Below the pieces are notes generated by a model. The model saw nothing but the letters and a program-made list of their open reading frames with translations, did not search any database and had not been told where the DNA came from. Source: Curtobacterium flaccumfaciens pv. betae (lineage in GTDB: Bacteria > Actinomycetota > Actinomycetes > Actinomycetales > Microbacteriaceae). From it: a stretch of 64,000 nt of DNA. The translations under genes were made by a program, and so were the position numbers. Shown here piece after piece: positions 45,213-55,596 of the stretch. Location of the stretch: assembly GCF_026241855.1 (NCBI RefSeq), contig NZ_JAPJDC010000001.1, positions 2,170,001 to 2,234,000 of the forward strand, read 5' to 3'. The first letter of the stretch is position 1. Each line of letters begins with the position of its first letter.

Positions 45213-45719
45213 TCATCCGGGCCTCCGGTGCGACCTGGCGATCGCGTACCGCCGCAGCCGCACGCCCCCGCGGCGCTCGGTCGACAGCAGGACGGCGTCG
45301 TAGTGCTCCAACACCCCGATGGAGCCGTCGTTGTCATCGCGGCAGACGGCGATCACCGGGTCGATCCCGACGCGCGAGGCGTGCGCGAGCACCTGGCCCA
45401 GCGCCCAGGTCGCCACGCCTCGGCCCCTCGCCGACGGACGGATCCCGTACCCGACGTGGCCGAACCGCTGCACGCCGGCGGCGTCTCCCGGCGCCCGGAG
45501 TGCGATCCCGCCCAGGACGCGTCCGTCCTCGACGATCCACCAGAGCGCTCCGGGTCTGGCGTGCAGTCGGCCGACCCAGGTGCGGAACCCGTCCTCGTCA
45601 CCGACGTAGTCGTGGGTGGTGATCCCGAACCCGTCCTCGTGCGCGCCCGGCCCCCACTCGGCATGCGCTTCAGCCCACGCCTCGTACAACGCCGCCTGCG
45701 GTCTCACCAACTCGAGCAT
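45213..45719 (-). CDS. GNAT-family N-acetyltransferase
   Basis: 168 residues from the ATG at 45719 (a TTG at 45725 is possible). GNAT marks: [26 protein letters not shown] (the R-x-x-G-x-G/A CoA loop) and [24 protein letters not shown]. Such RimL/YncA-like enzymes acetylate small amines or proteins; substrate unknown. No clear ribosome site is seen. 45726-45897 upstream holds nothing I can identify. Confidence 0.82.
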   Translation of the reverse strand: MLELVRPQAALYEAWAEAHAEWGPGAHEDGFGITTHDYVGDEDGFRTWVGRLHARPGALWWIVEDGRVLGGIALRAPGDAAGVQRFGHVGYGIRPSARGRGVATWALGQVLAHASRVGIDPVIAVCRDDNDGSIGVLEHYDAVLLSTERRGGVRLRRYAIARSHRRPG

Positions 45720-45897
45720 GTCCAAGTATCACAACGATGCGGCTCGGTGGCGATCCCCTCGTGGACATCGCGTCGGGCGCTCGGGCTGCGTCGCGAGGCA
45801 CTGCCGAGTGATCGTCGCGCCCCGGCTGGAACGGGTCTGCTCGCGGCGAGCGCGCGGTCCTGCTCGTCTTCGGTGCAGAGCCCGACCCTGTCCGCGG

Positions 45898-46107
45898 CTA
45901 GTTCGGCCTGCGACGGTCGGATGTCACAACGGCCAGCAGGGCAACGGCGCCCAGACCGATGACGGGGAACGCGCCGACCGTCAGCGTCATCGCCGCCGGG
46001 TCGTCGGGGGCGAAAGCGAACCAAGCGACACCGACCAGTGCGATCCCGGCGACCGCGAACGCGGCCCCGATCGCGAGCACGGCAGCTCGGGCTGACCTGC
46101 TCATCAT
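45898..46107 (-). CDS. Small two-TM membrane protein
   Basis: 69 residues with AGGAG 6 bases before the ATG at 46107. Two hydrophobic helices (about 8-32 and 42-62) separated by APDDPAAM, ending in SDRRRPN. No family recognised. A promoter-like TTGACT...TAATAT lies 58 bp upstream, which supports it as a real, separately expressed gene. Confidence 0.6.
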   Translation of the reverse strand: MMSRSARAAVLAIGAAFAVAGIALVGVAWFAFAPDDPAAMTLTVGAFPVIGLGAVALLAVVTSDRRRPN

Positions 46108-46164
46108 GACCGACTCCTTCCGCTTGCGCCGTCACGCTCCGACCGCTCCGTCGTGCGTGCTGGA

Positions 46165-46195
46165 ATATTAGCGGCCCGATCACTGCAGGAGTCAA
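46165..46195 (-). promoter_or_regulatory. Vegetative-type promoter for the small membrane protein gene
   Basis: On the minus strand TTGACT (46195-46190), 19 bases, TAATAT (46170-46165). Both hexamers are good, the spacer is slightly long. The AT-rich -10 stands out from the GC-rich background, and the ATG is 58 bp downstream. Confidence 0.5.
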
Positions 46196-46215
46196 CCGTC
46201 GGGATCGCGGGTGGC

Positions 46216-47403
46216 CTACCGCCCGAGCAGCGGCTCCCTCGACGCCATCCCCGCTGCACCGGCCCGTGCGACCGCATCCGGCAGCGCCGCCAGGAACGCG
46301 TCGACGTCGGCATCGGTCGTGGTGTGGCCGAGCGTGATCCGGAGCGCACCGCGGGCGTCCTGCTCGGACAGCCCCATCGCGAGCAGCACGTGCGACGCCT
46401 CGGGCACCCCGGCCTGGCACGCCGACCCGGTCGAGACCGCGACCCCGGCGGCGTCGAGCAGGAACAGGAGCGAATCGCCCTCGCACCCGGGGAACGTGAA
46501 GTGCGCGTTGCCCGGCAGCCGGTCGACGGGGTCCCCCATCAGCACCGCCGACGGCACGGCCGCACGCACCCCGGCGACCAGCCGGTCCCGCAGGGCGACG
46601 AGCGACGGGTGCGGCATCGGCTCGGCGACGACCGCACTGGCCGCCACGCCGAAGGCCGCGGCCGCCGGGGCGTCCTGCGTGCCGCTGCGCACCTGCCGCT
46701 GCTGCCCACCACCGTGGATGAGGGGCTCGACGGTGGCCTTCCGTCCGAGCACGAGCGCACCGATGCCGACGGGCCCGCCGACCTTGTGCGCGGAGACGCT
46801 GAGGGCGTCGAGGCCGGACCCGGCGAACAACACCGGCACCTGCCCGTAGGCGGCGACCGCGTCGCTGTGCACGGGCACGCCGGCGGCGTGCGCGAGCTCG
46901 ACGATCCGCGACACGGGCTGGATGGTGCCCACCTCGTTGTTCGCCCACAGGAACGTGACCAGGGCGACGTCCGAGGCGTCGGCGAGCCGCGCCTCCAGTC
47001 CGGCGAGGTCGACGCGACCCTGCGCGTCCAACGGGACCACGTCGATGACGGCGCCCTCGTGGGTCTCCAGCCAGGTCAGGGTGTCGACGGTGGCGTGGTG
47101 CTCGCCACCCGGGACGACGATGCGGGGCCGCTGGCGGTCGCGCTGGCGAGCCCAGAACAGGCCCTTCACGGCGAGGTTGATGCTCTCGGTGCCGCCGGAG
47201 GTGAACACGACCTCCACCGGGTCGGCGTCGAGCGAGCGGGCGACGGCGGCGCGGCCGTCCTCGAGCAGCATCTTGGCGCGCTGACCGGCGCTGTGGATGG
47301 ACGACGGGTTGCCGACGGTGCCCAGGGCATCGGTGAAGGCGGCGAGCGCCTCCGGCAGGATCGGCGTCGTCGCGGCGTGGTCGAGGTAGACCGACAAATG
47401 CAC
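46216..47403 (-). CDS. Cysteine desulfurase (NifS/IscS family)
   Basis: 395 residues. YLDHAATTPILPEAL at the N-terminus, TSGGTESINLAVKG, GEHHATVDT, VHSDAVAAYGQVPV, PLP-Lys in SVSAHKVGGPVGIGAL (about 205) and the mobile catalytic-Cys loop STGSACQAGVPEASHVL (about 325). It transfers sulfur from cysteine to Fe-S clusters or tRNA thiolation; in actinobacteria this family member usually serves MnmA, but mnmA is not in the window. Divergent from glgX across 53 bp. Confidence 0.92.
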   Translation of the reverse strand: MHLSVYLDHAATTPILPEALAAFTDALGTVGNPSSIHSAGQRAKMLLEDGRAAVARSLDADPVEVVFTSGGTESINLAVKGLFWARQRDRQRPRIVVPGGEHHATVDTLTWLETHEGAVIDVVPLDAQGRVDLAGLEARLADASDVALVTFLWANNEVGTIQPVSRIVELAHAAGVPVHSDAVAAYGQVPVLFAGSGLDALSVSAHKVGGPVGIGALVLGRKATVEPLIHGGGQQRQVRSGTQDAPAAAAFGVAASAVVAEPMPHPSLVALRDRLVAGVRAAVPSAVLMGDPVDRLPGNAHFTFPGCEGDSLLFLLDAAGVAVSTGSACQAGVPEASHVLLAMGLSEQDARGALRITLGHTTTDADVDAFLAALPDAVARAGAAGMASREPLLGR

Positions 47404-47456
47404 CCCCTGGATCGAGCAGTGTCCAGGATACGCGCCGGTCCTCGTACCCTTGTCGC

Positions 47457-49565
47457 GTGCACGAGACAGCGATCGACCTCACGCCGGGGTTCTCCCTGGG
47501 CGGGACCGTCCCCCGGTTCACCCTGCGGTCCGCGACGGCGACGGACGTCGTCCTGGTCGTGGCGAGCGCGGGAAGCGCCGACGGGGCCGACGGGGAAGAC
47601 CGCTCCGGCGGCCGACCGACCCGGCACCCGCTCGAGCGTGTGCCGGACACGGACGTGTGGACCGGCGAGGTCCCCGGGATCGTGCCCGGCGACCGCTACC
47701 ACCTGCTCGTCGACGGGCCGGTCGGGCCGCGGCACGAGTTCGACCCGACGCGTCCGCTGCTCGACCCGTACGCGCGGGGCATCCTGCCGACCGGCGACGA
47801 CGAAGCGGTCGGCTCCCGCTGGACCAGCGTGGTCGTCGACGACGCGTTCGACTGGGGCGGCGTCGTGAAGCCGCAGGTCCCGCTCGACCGCGCCGTCGTC
47901 TACGAGGCGAACGTCCGCACCCTGACGGCCGCGAACCCGCACCTGCCGGAGTACCTGCGCGGCACGTACGCCGGGGTCGCCCACGAGAGCACGATCGCGC
48001 ACCTGCACCGCATCGGCGTCACCACGCTCGAGCTGCTGCCCGTGCAGGCGTTCGACACCGAGCGGTGGCTCCGCGACGCCGGCCGGCAGAACGCCTGGGG
48101 CTACAACACGCTCGGGTTCTTCGCCCCGCACGCCGCGCACGCCTCGGCGCCGGCGCAGCAGGAGGGCGCCGACGCCGTCCTGCGGGAGTTCAAGGGCATG
48201 GTCCGGCTGCTGCACGAGGCCGGCATCCAGGTCGTCCTGGACGTCGTGTACAACCACACCGCGGAAGAAGGCCTGGGTGGTCCGACGACGAGCCTGCGTG
48301 GCATCGACGGTGCGAACCGCTACCGCTGGGCGCAGACCGACCCGCCCCGCCGGGACACCTACTACGACACCACCGGGTGCGGGAACACGCTCGACACCTC
48401 GGTCGAGGCGACGGCGGACCTCATCGTCGACAGCCTGGTGTACTGGGCGCGCGAGGTGCAGGTCGACGGGTTCCGCTTCGACCTGATGGCCGCCCTGGCC
48501 CGTGACGGCGAGCACCGGTTCGACCCGTCGCACCCGCTGCTCGAACGCATCCGGAACCACCCGGACCTGCAGGACACCCTGGTGATCGCCGAGCCGTGGG
48601 ACGTCGGCCCGGACGGCTGGAAGACCGGGGAGTTCGGCGCGGCCGGCCAGCGCACGAGCGAGTGGAACGACGGGTTCCGCAACACCGTCCGCCAGTTCTG
48701 GCTCACCGACATCGCCGAGGAGCGCCGCACCGGTCTGCCGCAGACCGGGATCGGCCGGCTGGCTGAGGCGTTGTCGGGATCGAGGAGTGTCTTCGGCGCC
48801 GACCGCGGCCCGCTGGCGAGCGTCAACTTCGTCACCGCGCACGACGGCTTCACCCTGCTCGACCTGGTGTCGTACGACGGCAAGCACAACGAGGCCAACG
48901 GCGAGGACAACCGCGACGGCTCGAACGACAACCGCTCGTTCAACCACGGCATCGAGGGTGACACCGCCGACCGCGGGGTCCGCGCCGCGCGGGGTCGGTC
49001 GATGCGCAACCTGGTGGCGACCCTGATGCTGTCCGCCGGGGTGCCGATGCTCACCGCCGGCGACGAGCGGAGCCGCACGCAGCACGGCAACAACAACGCC
49101 TACGTGGTGTCCGACGACCTGACCCCGGTGGACTGGTCCGACGACGAGGACGCCGAGACGATGACCGAGGCCGTCGCCGCGCTGGCCCGGTTCCGGCGGG
49201 CGCACCCGTCGCTCCGCCCCACCCGCTTCGGCGTCGAGGGGCAGGAGACCCCCGGGGCCTCGCGGATGTCCTGGTACGGGCCGGACGGGCACCCGATGAC
49301 GATCGAGGGCTGGGACCAGCCGGTGCACCGCGCCCTGCAGTACTTCGTCGAGTCGACGCCCGAACACGAGCCCTTCGACCGCGTCCTGGTGGTCGTGCAC
49401 GGCAGCGGCCGCACCCGCGACCTGACCTTGCCGGTGCGCGAGGACGTCCTCGGGTACCGCCTGGCCTGGTCGAGCGAGAAGCACCGCGACCACGAGCGCC
49501 TCCGACCTGCCGGGCAGGTCTTCACCGCCTACGGCCCCGGCATCCACCTGTTCGAGGTGGCGTAG
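47457..49565 (+). CDS. glgX: Glycogen debranching enzyme (GlgX, isoamylase type)
   Basis: 702 residues from the GTG at 47457. N-terminal CBM48 (about 10-120), then the GH13 barrel: AVVYEANVRTLT, DVVYNHTAEE, nucleophile Asp in VDGFRFDLMAALAR (about 340), acid/base Glu in LVIAEPWDVG, and FVTAHDGFTLLDLVSYDGKHNEANGEDN. It cuts alpha-1,6 branches of glycogen. First of three same-strand alpha-glucan genes; palindromic repeat copy E lies between it and glgE, so they may be separate transcripts. Confidence 0.93.
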   Translation: MHETAIDLTPGFSLGGTVPRFTLRSATATDVVLVVASAGSADGADGEDRSGGRPTRHPLERVPDTDVWTGEVPGIVPGDRYHLLVDGPVGPRHEFDPTRPLLDPYARGILPTGDDEAVGSRWTSVVVDDAFDWGGVVKPQVPLDRAVVYEANVRTLTAANPHLPEYLRGTYAGVAHESTIAHLHRIGVTTLELLPVQAFDTERWLRDAGRQNAWGYNTLGFFAPHAAHASAPAQQEGADAVLREFKGMVRLLHEAGIQVVLDVVYNHTAEEGLGGPTTSLRGIDGANRYRWAQTDPPRRDTYYDTTGCGNTLDTSVEATADLIVDSLVYWAREVQVDGFRFDLMAALARDGEHRFDPSHPLLERIRNHPDLQDTLVIAEPWDVGPDGWKTGEFGAAGQRTSEWNDGFRNTVRQFWLTDIAEERRTGLPQTGIGRLAEALSGSRSVFGADRGPLASVNFVTAHDGFTLLDLVSYDGKHNEANGEDNRDGSNDNRSFNHGIEGDTADRGVRAARGRSMRNLVATLMLSAGVPMLTAGDERSRTQHGNNNAYVVSDDLTPVDWSDDEDAETMTEAVAALARFRRAHPSLRPTRFGVEGQETPGASRMSWYGPDGHPMTIEGWDQPVHRALQYFVESTPEHEPFDRVLVVVHGSGRTRDLTLPVREDVLGYRLAWSSEKHRDHERLRPAGQVFTAYGPGIHLFEVA

Positions 49566-49607
49566 CGCCGAGCAGTCGGGTGCGGCCCGGCGTCGCGACC
49601 GACCGAC

Positions 49608-49649
49608 GGACGGGAGGCCCGTGGCAGCCCCGCCACGGGCCTTGCGTCC
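49608..49649. repeat. Dispersed palindromic repeat, copy E (imperfect)
   Basis: Arms 49608-49625 and 49632-49649 match the family core GGGAGGCCCGTGGC except for two changes (TG for CC) in the right arm. It lies 42 bp after glgX and about 90 bp before glgE. The only copy of the six with arm mismatches. Confidence 0.75.
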
Positions 49650-49739
49650 GGTCCTCAACAGGCTCCACGGCGCGCCCGGCCCTCCACAGCGGGCCGATTC
49701 CGGGGAACGCGGAGCCGCCCGCCGGGTAGCGTCGCTTCC

Positions 49740-51740
49740 GTGGCCACCGCAGACCGACCCCGCCGCCCGAAGATCGGGCGCATCCCGATCACCGAGCTCG
49801 CCCCGAGGACGCCGAACGGCTTCCCCGGCAAGGCATTCGACGGCGAGGTGATCACGTTCGGTGCAACCGTCTTCCGAGAAGGACACGGCATCATCGGCGC
49901 CGACCTCGTCCTCGAACGCCCAGACGGTGGAACCCGCACCGTCCCCATGACCCTCGGTGCCCCCGGCACCGACCGCTACGAAGCCACCGTGCAGGTCGAC
50001 CACGTCGGCGTCTGGACCTGGCACGTCGAGTCGTACTCCGACGACTGGGCGAGCTGGCTGCACGGCGCACGCCTGAAGATCGCGGCCGGCGTCGACACCG
50101 AGGCGACCCTGCTCGACGGTGCCGTGCTGCTCGACCGGCTGGCCGAGGAGACCGACTCCCCCGCCGCCACCCGTGCCGCCGCACGCGTCCGTGACACCGA
50201 CCTCGACCCGGCCGAACGCCTGGCCGCCGTCGACGACCCGCGCATCGTCGCCGAGGTCGAGGAAGCCCCGCTCACTTCGCTCCGCACGCACTCCGCCACC
50301 CAGCTGCTCGACGTCGAACGCACCCGCGCCGGCGTCGGCGCCTGGTACGAGTTCTTCCCCCGCTCCGAAGGCGCGAAGAAGAACCCCGACGGCTCCTGGA
50401 AGAGCGGCGACTTCCGCACCGCGGCCCGCCGCCTGCCCGCCGTCGCCCGGATGGGCTTCGACGTCATCTACCTGCCGCCGATCCACCCCATCGGCACCAC
50501 CGCCCGCAAGGGGCCGAACAACACGCTCACGCCCGGGCCGAACGACCCCGGCAGCCCCTGGGCGATCGGCTCCCCCGAGGGCGGGCACGACGCGATCCAC
50601 CCCGACCTCGGCACCGAGGACGACTTCCGCGACTTCGTCGAGACGGCGAAGAACACCGGCATGGAAGTCGCGCTCGACTTCGCGCTGCAGTGCTCCCCCG
50701 ACCACCCCTGGGTCACCCAGCACCCGGAGTGGTTCACGCAGCGCGCCGACGGGTCCATCGCGACCGCCGAGAACCCACCGAAGCGCTACCAGGACATCTA
50801 CCCGATCCAGTTCGACACCGACCCCGAGGGCCTGGTCACCGAGGTCGAGCGTGTCCTGCGCCACTGGATCGCCTTCGGCATCCGCATCTTCCGCGTCGAC
50901 AACCCGCACACCAAGCCGCTCTGGTTCTGGGAACGCGTCATCCGTGAGATCCGCGACGAGCACCCCGACACCGTGTTCCTCGCCGAGGCGTTCACCCGCC
51001 CGGCGATGATGCGCGCGCTCGCCGAAGCCGGGTTCCAGCAGTCGTACTCGTACTTCACCTGGCGCAACACCAAGGACGAGATCGAGGACTACTTCACGGA
51101 GCTCTCACACGAGACGAGCGACTACCTGCGCCCGAACCTGTTCGTGAACACCCCCGACATCCTCACCGAGTACCTGCAGTTCGGCGGCCGTGCGGGCTAC
51201 AAGGTGCGTGCGGCGCTCGCCGCCACCGGTGCACCGACGTGGGGCATGTACGCCGGGTACGAGCTCTTCGAGGACGTCGCCCGACCGGGCTCCGAAGAGA
51301 ACATCGACAACGAGAAGTACGAGTACAAGCCGCGTGACTTCGCCCTGGCCGAGGCCGAGGGGGCGTCGCTCGCGCCGTACGTCACGATGCTCAACCGCTT
51401 CCGTGCGGCGCACCCTGCGCTCCGGCAGCTGCGGAACCTGCACGTGCACGCCGCCGAGGACCCGGCGATCGTCGTCTACTCGAAGCACCTGTCGGGCGAG
51501 TACATCCGGTCAGGACGCCCCGACACCGTGATCGTGGTCGCCAACGTCGACCCGCACTCCGCCCGTGAGACCACCGTGCACCTGGACCTCGCCGCACTCG
51601 GTCTGCCGACCGAGGGCCTGTTCGACGTCCGTGACGTCGTGACCGGTCAGCGCTGGACCTGGGGCGCGTCGAACTACGTCCGCCTGGATGCGTTCCAGGA
51701 GCCCGTGCACCTGCTCGTCGTGGAAGGACCCCACCGATGA
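49740..51740 (+). CDS. glgE: Alpha-1,4-glucan:maltose-1-phosphate maltosyltransferase
   Basis: 666 residues from the GTG at 49740. GH13_3 layout: N-domain (about 1-120), inserted helical segment (about 125-210), barrel with [32 protein letters not shown], nucleophile Asp in [16 protein letters not shown] (about 385), Glu in [10 protein letters not shown] (about 414) and a [23 protein letters not shown] stretch typical of GlgE. It lengthens alpha-1,4-glucan from maltose-1-phosphate. Overlaps glgB by ATGA. TreS, Pep2/Mak and GlgM, which make its substrate, are not in the window. Confidence 0.96.
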   Translation: MATADRPRRPKIGRIPITELAPRTPNGFPGKAFDGEVITFGATVFREGHGIIGADLVLERPDGGTRTVPMTLGAPGTDRYEATVQVDHVGVWTWHVESYSDDWASWLHGARLKIAAGVDTEATLLDGAVLLDRLAEETDSPAATRAAARVRDTDLDPAERLAAVDDPRIVAEVEEAPLTSLRTHSATQLLDVERTRAGVGAWYEFFPRSEGAKKNPDGSWKSGDFRTAARRLPAVARMGFDVIYLPPIHPIGTTARKGPNNTLTPGPNDPGSPWAIGSPEGGHDAIHPDLGTEDDFRDFVETAKNTGMEVALDFALQCSPDHPWVTQHPEWFTQRADGSIATAENPPKRYQDIYPIQFDTDPEGLVTEVERVLRHWIAFGIRIFRVDNPHTKPLWFWERVIREIRDEHPDTVFLAEAFTRPAMMRALAEAGFQQSYSYFTWRNTKDEIEDYFTELSHETSDYLRPNLFVNTPDILTEYLQFGGRAGYKVRAALAATGAPTWGMYAGYELFEDVARPGSEENIDNEKYEYKPRDFALAEAEGASLAPYVTMLNRFRAAHPALRQLRNLHVHAAEDPAIVVYSKHLSGEYIRSGRPDTVIVVANVDPHSARETTVHLDLAALGLPTEGLFDVRDVVTGQRWTWGASNYVRLDAFQEPVHLLVVEGPHR

Positions 51741-54298
51741 CCCCCGAACCGACCGACCCCACGAAGCGCGGACCGGCCGTCCCGCCGGTGCCGCCTCCGC
51801 CGCCGGCCGTGCCGCGGTACGAACCGAAGGTCTCCGCGCCCGACGAGGACCTGCCCGGCGCCCCGCCGGTGCAGCGCGAGGCTCCCGACCGCGGGGTGGC
51901 GGAGTCCGCCACGCTCGCCGGGCACCCCGCCGACCCGACGCACCCGCGGCAGCCGTCCGTCGCAGCCACCTCGGCGTCCGATGCCCCGACGGCACCGACG
52001 GCACCGACCGGGGGCGCCGCCCCCGTGGTCCGGCCGGCCTCCGTCGAGGCTCCGGCCGCCCCCACCGCTGCTGCTTCGGCGCAGGCTGCTGCCTCGGCTC
52101 CGGCCGCCTCCGGTACGGCCACGGATCCGCGTCCGGCTCCGATCGAGGACTGGCTGCGTCTGCAGGTGGCTGAGGGCCGCTGGTCCCAGCCGCACGACGT
52201 CCTCGGCCCGCACCCGGTCGACGGCGGCACCAGCGTCCGCGTCGTCCGGCACCTGGCCCGTGCGGTGCGCCTCGTGCGCCCCGACGGCGACGACATCGAG
52301 CTCACGCACGAGGGCGACGGCCTCTGGGCCGGCGCCACTGCCGAATCCCTCGGTCGCTACCGGGTCGAGTCGGAGTACGACTACGACGAGTCGACGGACG
52401 AGGACGACGCCACGTGGACCACCGACGACGCGTACCGGTTCGCCCCGACGCTCGGCGAGCTCGACCTGCACCTGTTCGGCGAGGGCCGTGACGAGCAGCT
52501 CTGGCACCACCTCGGCGCACACGCCCGCACCGTCGACGGGGTCGACGGCGTCGCGTTCGCCGTCTGGGCGCCCCGGGCGACCGCGGTCCGCGTGATCGGC
52601 GACTTCGAGGGCTGGGAAGGCCGCACCACCGCGATGCGCCGTCTGAGCGACCTCGGCGTCTGGGAACTGTTCTGGCCCGGCGCCGTCGTCGGCCAGCGCT
52701 ACAAGTTCCAGATCCTCACCGACTCCGGGTGGGTGGAGCGGGCCGACCCGTTCGCCCGCGAAGCCGAGATCGCCCCGGCGACGGCCTCGGTCGTCACCGA
52801 GTCCACGTACACGTGGTCCGAGGGCGACGCCGCGTGGATGGAGCGCCGCGCGCAGACCACCACGCACGACGCCCCGATGAGCGTGTACGAGGTGCACCTC
52901 GGCTCGTGGCGCCCCGGCCTGTCGTACCGCGAGGTCGCCGACCAGCTCATCGGGCACGTGGAGTACACCGGCTTCACCCACGTGGAGTTCCTGCCGCTCG
53001 CCGAGCACCCGTTCGGCGGCTCGTGGGGCTACCAGGTCACCGGGTACTACGCACCGACTGCGCGCTTCGGTTCGCCGGACGACCTGCGCTACCTGATCGA
53101 CCGTCTGCACTCCGCGGGCATCGGCGTGATCATGGACTGGGTCCCCGGGCACTTCCCGAAGGACGAGTGGGCCCTCGGGCGCTTCGACGGCTACGCGCTG
53201 TTCGAGCACCCGGACCCCCGCCGCGGCGAGCAGCTCGACTGGGGCACCTACGTGTTCGACTTCGGACAGCCGCAGGTGCGCAACTTCCTGGTCGCGAACG
53301 CGCTGTACTGGTTCGAGGAGTTCCACATCGACGGCCTGCGGGTCGACGCGGTGGCCTCGATGCTGTACCTCGACTACTCCCGCACCGACTGGCTGCCGAA
53401 CGTCCACGGTGGCCGCGAGAACCTCGACGCGATCTCGTTCCTGCAGGAGACGAACGCGACGGCGTACAAGCGCTACCCCGGCATCGTGATGATCGCGGAG
53501 GAGAGCACCTCGTGGCCGGGCGTGACCCAGCCGACGAGCGCCGGTGGGCTCGGCTTCGGGCAGAAGTGGAACATGGGCTGGATGCACGACTCGCTCGAGT
53601 ACGTGCAGCGCGACCCCGCGTACCGCAGCTACCACCACGACGAGATCACGTTCTCGTTCGTCTACGCGTTCAGCGAGCAGTTCACGCTGCCGATCAGCCA
53701 CGACGAAGTCGTGCACGGCAAGGGCTCCCTGTACGGCAAGATGCCCGGTGACGAGTGGCAGAAGCTCGCCAACGTGCGTGCCTACCTGGCGTTCATGTGG
53801 GCGCACCCCGGCAAGCAGCTGCTCTTCATGGGCCAGGAGTTCGCGCAGCCCGCCGAGTGGTCCGAGGCGAAGGGCCTCGACTGGTGGCTCCTCGACCAGC
53901 CCGGTCACCGTGGTGTGCAGGACCTCGTCGCCGAGCTCAACCGCATGTACAAGGACTCCCCGGCGCTCTGGACGCACGACTCGACGGCCGACGGCTTCGA
54001 GTGGCTCGAGGGCGGCGACGCACCGCACTCGACCCTCGGGTTCCTGCGGAAGGACGGCGACGACCGGGTCGCGGTGTTCGTGAACTTCTCCGGTGTGCCG
54101 GTGGAGCGCCGCTTCGGGCTGCCGACCGCGGGCGAGTGGCATGAAGTGCTCAACACCGACGCGGCCGAGTACGGCGGCTCCGGGGTCGGCAACCTCGGCG
54201 TCGTCACGGCGGAGGACACCCCGTGGGCGGGCCGCCCGGCCTCGGCGCACCTCGTGGTCCCGCCCCTCGGCGCCGTCTGGCTGAAGCTGGCCCAGTAG
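51737..54298 (+). CDS. glgB: 1,4-alpha-glucan branching enzyme
   Basis: 853 residues, about 120 longer than usual because of a Pro/Ala/Thr-rich disordered N-terminus (1-130). Then the two N-modules of actinobacterial GlgB, GH13_9 barrel: [31 protein letters not shown], nucleophile Asp in [21 protein letters not shown], Glu in [29 protein letters not shown], then the C-terminal all-beta domain. It adds alpha-1,6 branches to chains made by GlgE. Translationally coupled to glgE. Palindromic repeat copy F follows after 29 bp. Confidence 0.96.
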   Translation: MTPEPTDPTKRGPAVPPVPPPPPAVPRYEPKVSAPDEDLPGAPPVQREAPDRGVAESATLAGHPADPTHPRQPSVAATSASDAPTAPTAPTGGAAPVVRPASVEAPAAPTAAASAQAAASAPAASGTATDPRPAPIEDWLRLQVAEGRWSQPHDVLGPHPVDGGTSVRVVRHLARAVRLVRPDGDDIELTHEGDGLWAGATAESLGRYRVESEYDYDESTDEDDATWTTDDAYRFAPTLGELDLHLFGEGRDEQLWHHLGAHARTVDGVDGVAFAVWAPRATAVRVIGDFEGWEGRTTAMRRLSDLGVWELFWPGAVVGQRYKFQILTDSGWVERADPFAREAEIAPATASVVTESTYTWSEGDAAWMERRAQTTTHDAPMSVYEVHLGSWRPGLSYREVADQLIGHVEYTGFTHVEFLPLAEHPFGGSWGYQVTGYYAPTARFGSPDDLRYLIDRLHSAGIGVIMDWVPGHFPKDEWALGRFDGYALFEHPDPRRGEQLDWGTYVFDFGQPQVRNFLVANALYWFEEFHIDGLRVDAVASMLYLDYSRTDWLPNVHGGRENLDAISFLQETNATAYKRYPGIVMIAEESTSWPGVTQPTSAGGLGFGQKWNMGWMHDSLEYVQRDPAYRSYHHDEITFSFVYAFSEQFTLPISHDEVVHGKGSLYGKMPGDEWQKLANVRAYLAFMWAHPGKQLLFMGQEFAQPAEWSEAKGLDWWLLDQPGHRGVQDLVAELNRMYKDSPALWTHDSTADGFEWLEGGDAPHSTLGFLRKDGDDRVAVFVNFSGVPVERRFGLPTAGEWHEVLNTDAAEYGGSGVGNLGVVTAEDTPWAGRPASAHLVVPPLGAVWLKLAQ

Positions 54299-54327
54299 CC
54301 CGGCCAGCGTCCGCGACGCGACCGACC

Positions 54328-54375
54328 GACAGACGGGAGGCCCGGTGCCAGCTGGCACCGGGCCTCCCGTCTGTC
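54328..54375. repeat. Dispersed palindromic repeat, copy F (likely bidirectional terminator)
   Basis: A 48-bp perfect palindrome (24-bp arms) with centre CCAGCTGG, containing GGGAGGCCCGGTGCCAG. Same sub-type as copy D. Lies between the convergent glgB and thioredoxin-TPR genes. Confidence 0.85.
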
Positions 54376-54401
54376 CGTTGCCGGGTCCACCGCGATGCGC
54401 G

Positions 54402-54496
54402 AGACGCCGTCGTGTCCGCGGGACGCCGTCGTGTCCTCGCGACGCCGTCGTGTCCTCGAGACGCCGTCGTGTCCTCGAGACGCCGTCGTGTCCTCG
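54402..54496. repeat. Five 19-bp tandem repeats (AGACGCCGTCGTGTCCTCG)
   Basis: Copies begin at 54402, 54421, 54440, 54459 and 54478; the last two are identical and the first three differ at one or two bases. The inverse of the unit's first 12 bases, ACGACGGCGTCT, occurs once at 54549-54560, so the copies could compete to pair with it. Confidence 0.85.
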
Positions 54497-54508
54497 AGAC
54501 GCCCGGGA

Positions 54509-54548
54509 GACACCGAGACGCCGCCGTACCCGGCGGCGTCTCGGTGTC
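54509..54548. terminator. Perfect 18-bp hairpin between glgB and the thioredoxin gene
   Basis: 54509-54526 pairs exactly with 54531-54548, loop TACC. It lies next to the tandem repeats and 38 bp beyond the stop of the minus-strand thioredoxin-TPR gene, so it could terminate that operon. Confidence 0.6.
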
Positions 54549-54585
54549 ACGACGGCGTCTTCTTCGCCGCGCCGACCCTGCGGGC

Positions 54586-55596
54586 CTAGTACAGGGCGTT
54601 CGCCAGGCGGCGACGCGCCGCGACGACGCGCGGGTCCTCGCTGCCGATGAGCTCGAAGTACTCGACGAGCCGGACACGCAGGGCCTCGCGGTCATCGCCG
54701 AACACCGTCGGCACGAGGTCGAGCAGACGCCCGAAGGCGTCGTCGACGTGCCCGCCGGAGACGTCGAGGTCGGCGACCGCCAGCTGTGCCTGGACGTCCT
54801 GCGGACCGGCGGCCGCTGCCGCACGGATCTCGTCGGCCGTCCGACCGTTGAGCCGGTCGAGCAGCGACACCTGCGCGAGTCCGGCGACGGCCATCTGGTC
54901 GTGCGGGTCCTGCAGGATCGCGGTCTTGTACTCCTCGACAGCGGTGGCGTAATCGCCCCGCTCGATCGCGTCGTACGCCGCCTGGTGGTGCGGCGGGAGC
55001 GGCTCCGGCTCCGGCTCGCCCTGCTCGGCGTCGGAGGGGGCCGCTGCGCCGTCGACGGTGACGCGACCGGTCACGCCGTTCTGCTCGGCCGCCTGGAGCA
55101 CCTGCTCGTAGACGTCGCGGACCTGCGCCTCGGGCAGTGCCCCGACGAAGAGCCCGAGCGGGCGTCCGCCGATCACGGCGGCCACGGTCGGGATCGACTG
55201 CGCCTGGAACGCCTGCACGAGCTGCGGGTTCGTGTCGGCGTCCACCTTGGCGAGCACCACGCGGCCGTCGTACTCCGCGGTGAGCTGCTCGAGGATCGGC
55301 GAGAGCTGCTTGCACGGCCCGCACCACTCGGCCCAGATGTCCACGATGACCGGGACGACGGTCGACAGCTGCAGGACGTCCTGGAACGTCGCGTCGGTGA
55401 CGTCGATGACGAGCGACGGGACGGTCAGGTCAGCGCCGTTCACGGTGCCGGCTTCGGTGCCGGGCACGGCACCGCCAGGGGAACCCGCCGGGGCCGGAGC
55501 ACCGGACGGCTGGGGCGGCCGCTGTGCGCGGTCGACGAGGGACGACAGGTCCACGGCTCCGCGGAGCCCGGACGGGGTCGGGGGGATGTTGCTCAT
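54586..55596 (-). CDS. Thioredoxin-TPR protein (CnoX/YbbN-like co-chaperone)
   Basis: 336 residues. A Pro/Ala-rich N-terminus (1-55) precedes a thioredoxin domain (about 60-165) with an intact WCGPC (91-95) and the cis-Pro in QSIPTVAAVI, then TPR-like helices (about 200-336; AYDAIERGDYATAVEEYKTAI). E. coli CnoX/YbbN shares this layout and hands chlorine-damaged proteins to chaperones, but has lost the full CxxC, which is kept here; it may thus also be an oxidoreductase. Overlaps the upstream membrane protein gene by 4 bp (55593-55596). Confidence 0.85.
   Translation of the reverse strand: MSNIPPTPSGLRGAVDLSSLVDRAQRPPQPSGAPAPAGSPGGAVPGTEAGTVNGADLTVPSLVIDVTDATFQDVLQLSTVVPVIVDIWAEWCGPCKQLSPILEQLTAEYDGRVVLAKVDADTNPQLVQAFQAQSIPTVAAVIGGRPLGLFVGALPEAQVRDVYEQVLQAAEQNGVTGRVTVDGAAAPSDAEQGEPEPEPLPPHHQAAYDAIERGDYATAVEEYKTAILQDPHDQMAVAGLAQVSLLDRLNGRTADEIRAAAAAGPQDVQAQLAVADLDVSGGHVDDAFGRLLDLVPTVFGDDREALRVRLVEYFELIGSEDPRVVAARRRLANALY

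Noticed and set aside
45139..45232. Seventh copy of the dispersed palindrome
   Set aside because: A left-arm-like GGGAGGCCCGGTGC (near 45140) and a partial CCGGGCCTCCGG (near 45217) are present but are 70 bp apart and do not form the palindrome; at most a decayed copy.
47166..50963. A 1265-residue minus-strand frame across glgX and glgE
   Set aside because: It spans palindrome copy E and the antisense of two clear GH13 genes; low-complexity composition, no motif.
54402..54496. CRISPR array
   Set aside because: The 19-bp units are directly adjacent with no spacers, and no cas gene is present in the window.
51674..54550. A 958-residue minus-strand frame opposite glgB
   Set aside because: Shadow of glgB; it runs through copy F and the tandem repeats, giving a repetitive meaningless N-terminus.
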